DNA from: JBCCMB01 sp039026555
GTDB taxonomy: Bacteria > Pseudomonadota > Alphaproteobacteria > Caulobacterales > Hyphomonadaceae
Reading direction: 5' to 3'
DNA: 6,237 nt
NCBI GenBank assembly: GCA_039026555.1
Contig: JBCCMB010000156.1
Span: 1 to 6,237, forward strand
A program made the translations under genes and the position numbers. The notes under the pieces were generated by a model. It saw only the letters and a list, made by a program, of their open reading frames with translations, made no database searches and had not been told where the DNA came from. Shown here piece by piece: positions 1-5,824 of the stretch. The number at the start of each line of letters is the position of its first letter. Within the stretch, counting starts at the first letter, position 1.

Positions 1-1
1 C

Positions 2-1162
2 GAGGTGCCTGATGAAGATGTCCAAACAGCCTACGAGATCCGCTTACGCGAATTGTCGGGGCCTGAAACCCGTGTCCTGGCGCAGCTTTCCGGCGCGGAT
101 CGCAGTGCGGTGCAAGAAGCCGCAGACCAAATTGTCGCCGGCGCCACGCCAGAGGACGCCGCCAACACTGTCGACGGCGTCGACCTTACAGTTTTGCGCG
201 TCCAAGAATCCGAGCTGGCGGACGACGCCTTCGCCTCCGCCGCGTTCCGCGCGCCGGAAGGCGATGTGCTGATCCCCGTGCCGAGCGGTTCGGGCTGGGC
301 GACGGCGCTCATTCGCGAGGTGGTTCCGGGCGACGCGCCGGCGTTTGAGGACGTTGAAGAGCTTCTGCGCCAAGACCTCGCCCAGCGCGACGCCGAGCGC
401 ATTTTCGAGACCAATCTCGAAAGCCTTTATGACTTTGTCGGCGGCGGGTTTGAGATCAGCGAGATCGCGACCGAAATGGGCGTCCCGCTTCTTCGTTTCG
501 CGCCCATCGACGTGCGCGCCACCACACAATCCGGCGCATTCGTCGGCGGCGTCGCCCGGTTTCCCGACGCCATGCAGACGGCGTTCGACGCTCTGGAAGG
601 CGAGCTCAGCGACATCATTGAAGACGATAATGACGGCGTTTACGTCCTGTCGCTGGATGAGGTGATCCCACAAAACGCACCGCCCCTGGAGACGATCCGC
701 GAGGATGTGCTCGCCACCTACAAGACCATTCGCCGCGCCGAAGCCCTAGAAGAGATCGCGAGCGGCATCTCGACCGCTGCGACTTCTTTGGAGACCTTAC
801 AGTCCAACGCCGCCGCTGCGGGTCTTGAGGCAATTGTACTGGAAGCGCCGGTCGAGAGACGCGCGCCGCCGCCAAATGTCGACAATCAAATCCTCGCGCA
901 AGCTTTCGCCCTCGCCGAACAATCCGCCGGCGTGACGCCGACCGCAGACGGCGGAAGCGCGGTCGTATGGGTGGATGCGATTATGCGCGACGACGCCTCC
1001 GACGCGCCCGCTTTGCTCGACGTCGGTAAGCGCATCCTTGCGGATAGTATCCGCAGCGATTTGGAGATCGCCTTTCGTCAAGCCGCCGTCGAAGTCTCAG
1101 ATCTGCAGATCAATTCTGGCGAGATTGAAACCTATGTCCAATCCATGGCGGGCGAGGAATGA
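2..1162 (+). CDS. ppiD: PpiD-type peptidyl-prolyl isomerase / periplasmic folding chaperone, C-terminal part
   Basis: The reading frame is open to the left edge, so the N-terminus (in this family a membrane anchor plus SurA-like domain) lies outside; about 386 residues remain of a protein usually ~600-650 long. Known PpiD proteins are inner-membrane-anchored parvulin-like factors that help secreted and outer-membrane proteins fold in the periplasm. Visible are three diverged modules, each with an AF-x-A-x-x-G-type helix, a G-x-x-V-x-x-V-x-x-V-x-P strand, then an acidic/Leu-rich helix of the P-x-L-E-x-I-R-E-D-V type (roughly residues 75-165, 190-280 and 296-375 counted from the GTG at 5). The GGDLG-W parvulin signature is not recognisable, so catalytic activity of this part is doubtful. 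The stop overlaps the trpE start (ATGA). In Alphaproteobacteria ppiD commonly precedes trpE, which supports the name. A generic SurA/parvulin-like protein is the main alternative. Confidence 0.82.
   Translation, partial: EVPDEDVQTAYEIRLRELSGPETRVLAQLSGADRSAVQEAADQIVAGATPEDAANTVDGVDLTVLRVQESELADDAFASAAFRAPEGDVLIPVPSGSGWATALIREVVPGDAPAFEDVEELLRQDLAQRDAERIFETNLESLYDFVGGGFEISEIATEMGVPLLRFAPIDVRATTQSGAFVGGVARFPDAMQTAFDALEGELSDIIEDDNDGVYVLSLDEVIPQNAPPLETIREDVLATYKTIRRAEALEEIASGISTAATSLETLQSNAAAAGLEAIVLEAPVERRAPPPNVDNQILAQAFALAEQSAGVTPTADGGSAVVWVDAIMRDDASDAPALLDVGKRILADSIRSDLEIAFRQAAVEVSDLQINSGEIETYVQSMAGEE
1039..1055. repeat. Perfect 17-bp palindrome inside ppiD, upstream of trpE
   Basis: TGCGGATA-G-TATCCGCA is an 8-bp perfect inverted repeat around one central base. 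It lies within the ppiD coding sequence (codons for LADSIR), with its right end 103 bp before the trpE ATG. It has the size and symmetry of a dimeric regulator's operator, but there is no clear promoter next to it and no T-run to make it a terminator. It may be chance; the function is unknown. Confidence 0.35.
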
Positions 1163-2601
1163 CGGGCGCATTAAAGCCGAAACTCCGCATTCGCCATCGT
1201 CCCGACGACATTGAAACGCCCGTTTCGGCGATCCTCAAACTGGGCGCGGACGAACCGGGCACGTTTTTGTTTGAGAGCGTGTTGGGCGGCGAACAACGCG
1301 GGCGCTATTCCTTCATAGGCTTGAAGCCGGATTTATGGTGGCGCGTGCGAGACGGCGCGGCTGAAACTTCCGCAAAGCCGGATTTTTCTGATATCGAGCA
1401 TACCAGCGATGAACCGCTTAAGGATTTGCGCCGCTTCATTGATGTATGCGGCGCCGACGCGTCGCCGGACATTCCGCCCATGGCGGCCGGCGCCTTCGGG
1501 TATTTGGGCTATGACATGATCCGCTATGTCGAGCGCCTGCCGCATCCGCCGGAAGACAAATTGAACGTTCCGGAAGCGGTTCTGATGCGCCCGACCGTGG
1601 TGCTGATCTTCGATTCGGTGAAGCAGGAAATCATCCTCGCCACGCCCATGCATGATGGCGACGAGGCCGCAGCGGATTTACGATTGGACGAGGTTGAAGC
1701 CTCCCTCGACGCGCCCCTAGCGGGTGCGCGTCCCGTCGATCGCGACGCAGTCCCGCTCGATTTTGTCTCCAATACGACCAAGCCGCGCTACAAGGAGATG
1801 GTCGAGGCGGCGAAGGCATATGTTCGCGCTGGCGATATATTTCAGATCGTGCCGAGCCAGAGGTTTACCGCCCCCTTCGATTTGCCGGCGATCGCGCTTT
1901 ATCGAGCTTTGCGGCGGCTCAACCCCTCGCCATTTTTGTTCTACGTCAATCTCGGCGGCTTTCAGGTGACCGGCTCCAGCCCCGAAATCCTGGTCCGGCT
2001 GCGAGAAGGCACGGTCACCGTCCGGCCGATCGCTGGAACTTTGCCGCGCGGCGCGACGAGCGAAGAAGACAAGGCGAACGAAAAAACGTTGCTCGCCGAT
2101 CCCAAGGAGCTCGCCGAACATTTGATGCTCTTAGATCTCGGCCGCAACGATGTCGGCCGCGTGGCGCAGTATGGCACGGTGAACGTTACGGAGCGTTTCA
2201 CCATTGAGCGCTACAGCCACGTCATGCACATCGTCTCTAACGTTGAAGGCGCGCTGCGCGACGGCGAGGACGCTGTGTCGGCGCTCATGGGCGGCTTTCC
2301 CGCGGGCACTGTGTCCGGCGCGCCAAAAATCCGCGCCATGGAGATTATCGACGAGCTAGAGACGCATAAGCGCGGCGTCTACGCGGGCGGCGTGGGCTAT
2401 TTCGGCGCCGACGGGGATATGGATACCTGCATCGCGCTGCGCACCGCCGTCGTCAAAGACGGCGAGATCCATGTTCAAGCCGGCGGCGGCGTAGTTCTGG
2501 ACTCCGACCCGGAAAAGGAGTTCCAAGAAACCGTGCACAAGGCAAGCGCCCTATTTCGCGCCGCGGAAGCCGCATCCCGCTATAGCGGCGGCAACGCGTA
2601 A
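1159..2601 (+). CDS. trpE: Anthranilate synthase component I
   Basis: This subunit converts chorismate to anthranilate with ammonia delivered by TrpG, the first committed step of tryptophan synthesis, in the cytoplasm. The 480-residue product is near the usual ~500. The N-terminal domain carries FLFES (36-40) and RYSFIG (49-54), matching the LLES-type tryptophan feedback site, so Trp inhibition is probably retained. The chorismate-binding domain has PIAGT (290-294), EHLMLLDLGRND (320-331), GGFPAGTVSGAPK (378-390), DTCIALRT (422-429) and QAGGGVVLDSDPEKEFQET (440-458), including the glutamates expected to hold Mg2+. No motif is missing. The ATG overlaps the ppiD stop by 4 bases and the nearest AGG is too close to be a good ribosome site, so translational coupling is likely. 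The feedback motif and trpG next door favour TrpE over PabB. The N-terminus is somewhat short, about 18 residues before ETPVSA. Confidence 0.97.
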   Translation: MTGALKPKLRIRHRPDDIETPVSAILKLGADEPGTFLFESVLGGEQRGRYSFIGLKPDLWWRVRDGAAETSAKPDFSDIEHTSDEPLKDLRRFIDVCGADASPDIPPMAAGAFGYLGYDMIRYVERLPHPPEDKLNVPEAVLMRPTVVLIFDSVKQEIILATPMHDGDEAAADLRLDEVEASLDAPLAGARPVDRDAVPLDFVSNTTKPRYKEMVEAAKAYVRAGDIFQIVPSQRFTAPFDLPAIALYRALRRLNPSPFLFYVNLGGFQVTGSSPEILVRLREGTVTVRPIAGTLPRGATSEEDKANEKTLLADPKELAEHLMLLDLGRNDVGRVAQYGTVNVTERFTIERYSHVMHIVSNVEGALRDGEDAVSALMGGFPAGTVSGAPKIRAMEIIDELETHKRGVYAGGVGYFGADGDMDTCIALRTAVVKDGEIHVQAGGGVVLDSDPEKEFQETVHKASALFRAAEAASRYSGGNA

Positions 2602-2608
2602 GGCCGCC

Positions 2609-2612
2609 GGAG
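2609..2612 (+). promoter_or_regulatory. Ribosome binding site of trpG, start ambiguous
   Basis: GGAG sits 13 bases before the ATG at 2626, which is a long spacing, and only 1 base before the in-frame GTG at 2614, which is too short. The AAGG at 2600-2603 could instead serve the GTG at a spacing of 10. The family N-terminus decides for the ATG, but the site alone does not settle it. Confidence 0.4.
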
Positions 2613-2625
2613 AGTGAAGACGAAT

Positions 2626-3216
2626 ATGATCCTGGTCATCGATAATTATGACAGCTTCACCTACAACCTCGTCCATTATCTGGAAGAGCTGGGCGGGCGC
2701 ACGCATGTCGTTCGAAACGATGCGATCTCAGTGGACGACGCCTTGGCGCTAAACCCTGCCGGCGTCGTGATCTCCCCCGGCCCCTGCACGCCCAATGAGG
2801 CGGGCATCAGCGTTGACCTCGTCCAACAAGCGCCGGATGATTTGCCCATGTTCGGCGTCTGCCTGGGCCACCAATCTATGGGTCAAGCCTTTGGCGGAAC
2901 CGTCTCTGCGGCGAAAGACATTCTACATGGCAAAGCCTCCACCATCCGGCATTTCGGCGGCGAGATGTTTAGCGGCGTCCCGGAACGTTTCACTGCGGTT
3001 CGTTATCACTCACTGTCCGTGCTGCGCGACGGCTTTCCGAACGTCTTGAAGATCGAGGCGGAAACCGAGGATGGAGAGATTATGGCGATGTCGCACGCCA
3101 CGAGACCGCTCTACGGCGTACAATTCCATCCCGAGAGCATAGGTTCCGAATACGGCCATCAATTGCTGAAGACCTTTTTGAAACGAACCGAGCAAACCGC
3201 AGGAGCCGACGCGTGA
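2626..3216 (+). CDS. trpG: Anthranilate synthase component II, glutamine amidotransferase
   Basis: This class I glutamine amidotransferase hydrolyses glutamine and passes ammonia to TrpE. From the ATG at 2626 it is 196 residues, normal for the family. It begins MILVIDNYDSFTYNLVHYL, the standard N-terminus. SPGPCTP (50-56) forms the oxyanion-side loop, the nucleophile is Cys79 in GVCLGHQ, RYHSL is at 126-130, and His168/Glu170 in QFHPES complete the triad. A GTG at 2614 in the same frame would add four residues (VKTN, read as MKTN) but has GGAGA abutting it, so I prefer the ATG that matches the family start. The gene follows trpE after a 24-bp spacer and overlaps trpD by 4 bases. PabA is the close homologue and TrpG of this type may serve both pathways, but its place in the trp cluster makes TrpG the primary assignment. 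Confidence 0.96.
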   Translation: MILVIDNYDSFTYNLVHYLEELGGRTHVVRNDAISVDDALALNPAGVVISPGPCTPNEAGISVDLVQQAPDDLPMFGVCLGHQSMGQAFGGTVSAAKDILHGKASTIRHFGGEMFSGVPERFTAVRYHSLSVLRDGFPNVLKIEAETEDGEIMAMSHATRPLYGVQFHPESIGSEYGHQLLKTFLKRTEQTAGADA

Positions 3217-4238
3217 GCGACGCCGTCCGCAACGCCATCGCAACGCTCGCCGACGGCGGTGCGCCAGATCAGGCCGCGATCACATCCGCCTTCAACGCTA
3301 TTTTAGGCGGCGAGGCTGATCCAATCCTCATCTCAGCCTTCCTTATGGGCCTCCGCTTGAAAGGCGAAAGTGTTGACGACATCACCGCCGCGGCCGCCGT
3401 GATGCGCGCGCGCGCAAAGTCCGTCGACGCGCCGGATGATGTTGTCGACACCTGCGGCACCGGCGGCCTTGGCTGGACCACGCTGAACACGTCCACCGCA
3501 TCGGCCTTTGTGGTCGCAGGCGCTGGCGGACGCGTGGCGAAGCACGGCAACCGCTCCGTGCCGCCCAAAACCGGCTCTGCCGACGTGCTTGAAGCCTTAG
3601 GCGTGAACCTCACCCCATCGGAGGCGCAATTCGCCGCCTGTCTGGAGCATGCGCGCGTCGCCTTCATGTTCGCTCAAGCGCATCATTCCGCCATGCGCCA
3701 CGTTGCGCCCGTTCGAAAGATGCTTGGCTTGCGGACAATTTTTAACTTGTTGGGGCCGCTCTCAAATCCCGCCGGCGCCAAACGTCAGGTGTTGGGCGTT
3801 TTTGACGAAGCATGGGTCGAACCGCTCGCCCACGTGCTCAAAAATCTCGGCTCGACGCGCGCCATGGTCGTACATGGAATGGGCGGCTTGGACGAAATTT
3901 CCATCGCGGGCGACACGAAAGTCGCTGAACTCAAGGACGGCGCGGTCACAACATACACGCTGACGCCCCAAGCTTTGGGTTTAACGCCGAGCCCGCTCGA
4001 GACGCTCAAAGGCGGCGCGCCCGAGACCAACGCACAGGCCATTCGGGACCTTCTCGACGGCGCGCCCGGTCCGTTCCACGACATTGTCGCGCTCAACGCC
4101 GGCGCCGCGCTTTACATCTCCGATCTTGCGGACACGCTCGATCAAGGCCTATCCATGGCGAAGGAAAGCTTGCAGTCCGGCGCCGCCAAAGCTGCACTCG
4201 CAGCATTGGTCAAGCACTCCAACGAGGCGGCGGCATGA
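3213..4238 (+). CDS. trpD: Anthranilate phosphoribosyltransferase
   Basis: This enzyme transfers phosphoribose from PRPP to anthranilate, the second step of the branch. At 341 residues it is full length for a monofunctional TrpD. An N-terminal helical domain is followed by the PRPP loop CGTGGLG (81-87), NTST (92-95), KHGNR (110-114), PPKTGSAD (117-124), the anthranilate-site segment AHHSAMRHVAPVRK and RTIFNLLGPLSNPAGAKRQ, and the metal-binding Asp227-Glu228 in GMGGLDEIS. Two things are odd: the usual GTGGDG has Leu86 in place of Asp, and the usual SSKSG is PPKTG. Everything else is conserved, so the enzyme is probably active. The start is GTG, overlapping the trpG stop (GTGA), with AGGAG at 3201-3205 seven bases upstream. 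Its stop overlaps the trpC start. Pyrimidine-nucleoside phosphorylase and TrpD2 homologues share the fold but not these motifs. Confidence 0.96.
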   Translation: MSDAVRNAIATLADGGAPDQAAITSAFNAILGGEADPILISAFLMGLRLKGESVDDITAAAAVMRARAKSVDAPDDVVDTCGTGGLGWTTLNTSTASAFVVAGAGGRVAKHGNRSVPPKTGSADVLEALGVNLTPSEAQFAACLEHARVAFMFAQAHHSAMRHVAPVRKMLGLRTIFNLLGPLSNPAGAKRQVLGVFDEAWVEPLAHVLKNLGSTRAMVVHGMGGLDEISIAGDTKVAELKDGAVTTYTLTPQALGLTPSPLETLKGGAPETNAQAIRDLLDGAPGPFHDIVALNAGAALYISDLADTLDQGLSMAKESLQSGAAKAALAALVKHSNEAAA

Positions 4239-5029
4239 CCACCGCGCTTGACAAAATCATCGCCTACAAACGCGAGGAAGTCGCCGCGTTGAAGGCTCAA
4301 ACGAGCCTGAGTTCACTTGAAGCCGCGGCAAAGGAAGTCGAGGCGCCGCGCGGCTTCGCCCAAGCGCTGCTCGGTGTCGCTTCCGACGACAAAAACGCTT
4401 TGATTTGCGAAATCAAGCGCCGCAGCCCTTCGGCGGGCGAAATCAAAGTCATGGCCGACCCGACAGTCGCCGCGCAGGCTTATGAGGCCGGCGGCGCGTC
4501 CTGCATTTCGGTGCTGACGGATGGTCCCAGCTTTGGCGGCTCGCTCGACGACCTTAAAAACGTGCGCGCTGCGGTGGATCTTCCCGTGCTCCGCAAGGAT
4601 TTCATGATCGATGCGTTGCAGATCGCCGAGGCCCGTGCGGCCGGGGCGGACGCGATTTTGATTATTCTGGCGGCCGTTGACGATGCGCTGGCGGCAGATC
4701 TTCATGCGGCGGCGGACGCGTATGATTTGTCGGTGCTGCTAGAAGTGCACGACGAAATCGAGTTGGAACGCGCGCTCAAGCTTCCCTCTCCTCTATTCGG
4801 CGTCAACAACCGCAATCTGAAAACATTCACAACCAATTTAGCGGTGACCGAGCGCCTATCGAACCTGATTCCAACCGAACGATTGCTGATCTCGGAAAGC
4901 GGCGTCAAAACCGCCGACGACATCTCTCGATTACGACGCGCCCGCGCCCGGGGCTTTCTCATCGGCGAGAGCGTGATGCGCGCAGACGACCCGGCCGACG
5001 CCGTTCGGAAACTCGCGAACGCCGCCTAA
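4235..5029 (+). CDS. trpC: Indole-3-glycerol-phosphate synthase
   Basis: This beta/alpha-barrel enzyme closes the pyrrole ring of CdRP to give indole-3-glycerol phosphate, releasing CO2 and water. At 264 residues it is a monofunctional TrpC, with no fused PRAI (TrpF) domain, so the preceding isomerisation must come from a separate trpF outside the window. Catalytic landmarks are all present: Glu59 and Lys61 in CEIKRRSPSAG, Lys121 in VLRKDF, Glu170 in LLEVHDE, Asn191 and Arg193 in GVNNRNLKTF, Glu221-Ser222 in ISESGV, and the phosphate-binding FLIGES near the C-terminus. The ATG overlaps the trpD stop (ATGA), and GAGG at 4224-4227 lies seven bases upstream. It is the last trp gene here. In many relatives moaC and moeA follow, but here the next gene is lexA after 92 bp. 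Confidence 0.97.
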   Translation: MTTALDKIIAYKREEVAALKAQTSLSSLEAAAKEVEAPRGFAQALLGVASDDKNALICEIKRRSPSAGEIKVMADPTVAAQAYEAGGASCISVLTDGPSFGGSLDDLKNVRAAVDLPVLRKDFMIDALQIAEARAAGADAILIILAAVDDALAADLHAAADAYDLSVLLEVHDEIELERALKLPSPLFGVNNRNLKTFTTNLAVTERLSNLIPTERLLISESGVKTADDISRLRRARARGFLIGESVMRADDPADAVRKLANAA

Positions 5030-5038
5030 ATCTTCGAT

Positions 5039-5053
5039 GTTCCAACGCCGATC
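5039..5053 (-). promoter_or_regulatory. Possible degenerate second LexA box
   Basis: GTTC-CAACGCC-GATC matches GTTC-N7-GTTC (the reverse complement of GAAC-N7-GAAC) at 7 of 8 defined bases. It lies just upstream of the lexA -35 and 33 bp from the perfect box, centre to centre. Weak secondary LexA sites are known in some lexA promoters, but a single 7/8 match could be chance. Confidence 0.3.
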
Positions 5054-5058
5054 GGAAT

Positions 5059-5086
5059 TGACCCATTTCGTGAACAAGTGTAGAAC
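5059..5086 (+). promoter_or_regulatory. Putative sigma70-type promoter of lexA
   Basis: TTGACC at 5059-5064 (5 of 6 to the -35 consensus) is followed after 16 bp by TAGAAC at 5081-5086 (4 of 6 to the -10 consensus). The start of transcription would fall near 5092-5094, giving a leader of about 30 nt. The -10 lies inside the SOS box, as expected for repression by blocking RNA polymerase. The site is in the 92-bp trpC-lexA gap, so lexA has its own promoter even if trp transcripts read through. Confidence 0.65.
5072..5086 (+). promoter_or_regulatory. LexA-binding SOS box (GAAC-N7-GAAC)
   Basis: GAAC-AAGTGTA-GAAC is an exact match to the direct-repeat LexA operator described for Alphaproteobacteria (GAACN7GAAC, equivalently GTTCN7GTTC). 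It differs from the CTG-N10-CAG box of E. coli. It lies 35 bp before the lexA ATG and covers the predicted -10, which indicates autorepression relieved by RecA-stimulated LexA cleavage. Confidence 0.92.
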
Positions 5087-5093
5087 TATTCGC

Positions 5094-5098
5094 GACTC
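5094..5098. other. GANTC site in the lexA leader
   Basis: GACTC is the recognition sequence of the cell-cycle methyltransferase CcrM found in many Alphaproteobacteria. It sits at or just after the predicted lexA transcription start. Another GACTC lies in the lexA-comEC gap at 5815-5819. Whether this organism has CcrM cannot be seen here, and the motif is short enough to occur by chance. Confidence 0.25.
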
Positions 5099-5121
5099 AG
5101 TTGAATAGGCGATGGCGCACA

Positions 5122-5805
5122 ATGCTCACAAACAAACAACGCGAACTGCTGCTCTTCATCCACCAGCGAATTAAGGAAACGGGCGTCTCGCCCTCGTTCG
5201 ACGAGATGAAAGATGCGCTCAACCTGGCGTCGAAATCCGGCATTCACCGCCTGATTACGGCGCTGGAAGAGCGTGGATTTTTGCGGCGTTTGGCCCACCG
5301 CGCGCGCGCCATTGAGGTGCTAAAACTGCCCGACAGCGCGACACCGTCGGCTCCGCCGCAAGGACGCACAAATTTTAAACCCGCAATTGTCGGCTCCGCG
5401 CCCCCTCATGTCGGCGGCCCGGGCGTCTCCATCCCTGTCCTTGGACGCATCGCCGCAGGCGTGCCGATCGAGGCGATCCAAACGGAAACGGACCGTATCG
5501 CCGCGCCAGACGACGGTCTGAACGGCGATGATCATTACGCGCTGGAGGTGCGCGGCGACAGCATGATCAACGCCGGCATTTTGGATGGCGATCTTGTCGT
5601 CCTGAGGCGGACGGATACGGCGCAATCAGGCGATATTGTCGTCGCCCTCATCGATGAAGAAGAAGCGACGCTGAAACGCTTGCGCAAACGCGGCGGCTCG
5701 ATTGCGCTTGAAGCGGCGAACCCCGCCTATGAGACCCGTATTTTCGGACCTGACCGCGTTCGTGTGCAGGGCAAATTGGTCGCGCTATTGCGTCGCTACA
5801 CATAA
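5122..5805 (+). CDS. lexA: LexA repressor, SOS response autopeptidase
   Basis: LexA represses DNA-damage genes and cleaves itself when RecA filaments form. The 227-residue product has an N-terminal winged helix-turn-helix (about 1-70; SPSFDEMKDALNL, SKSGIHRLITALEERGF), a variable Pro/Gly-rich linker (about 71-105), and an S24-family peptidase domain. The scissile bond is Ala112-Gly113 in RIAAGVPIEA, the nucleophile is Ser147 in VRGDSMI, and the general base is Lys185 in ATLKRL, so all autocleavage residues are present. The start is the ATG at 5122, because relatives begin MLT; an in-frame TTG at 5101 would add seven unlike residues and lies very near the transcription start. There is no strong Shine-Dalgarno sequence. 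A perfect SOS box upstream confirms identity and autoregulation. The linker is slightly long and rich in Ala/Pro. Confidence 0.98.
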   Translation: MLTNKQRELLLFIHQRIKETGVSPSFDEMKDALNLASKSGIHRLITALEERGFLRRLAHRARAIEVLKLPDSATPSAPPQGRTNFKPAIVGSAPPHVGGPGVSIPVLGRIAAGVPIEAIQTETDRIAAPDDGLNGDDHYALEVRGDSMINAGILDGDLVVLRRTDTAQSGDIVVALIDEEEATLKRLRKRGGSIALEAANPAYETRIFGPDRVRVQGKLVALLRRYT

Positions 5806-5824
5806 GCGTCGCGGGACTCGTCCA

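Noticed and set aside
44..673. 209-codon open frame on the - strand opposite ppiD
   Set aside because: It is antisense to a coding frame with recognisable family features, has no family resemblance, and is of a length expected in GC-rich antisense frames.
1717..2121. 134-codon open frame on the - strand opposite trpE
   Set aside because: It lies wholly inside the conserved chorismate-binding region of trpE and its translation shows no recognisable motif.
2614..2616. GTG start for trpG
   Set aside because: GGAGA abuts it, and the family begins at MILVIDNYDSF, matching the ATG at 2626; kept only as an alternative.
5048..5055. CCGATCGG palindrome after trpC as a trp terminator
   Set aside because: The 8-bp palindrome has no loop and no following T-run, so it cannot act as an intrinsic terminator.
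5101..5121. Upstream TTG start for lexA adding seven residues
   Set aside because: LexA relatives begin MLT at the ATG at 5122, and the TTG lies within about 10 nt of the predicted transcription start, leaving no room for a ribosome site.
5112..5174. Out-of-frame 20-codon ATG reading frame overlapping the start of lexA
   Set aside because: It has no usable Shine-Dalgarno sequence, no recognisable peptide feature and is short enough to be chance.
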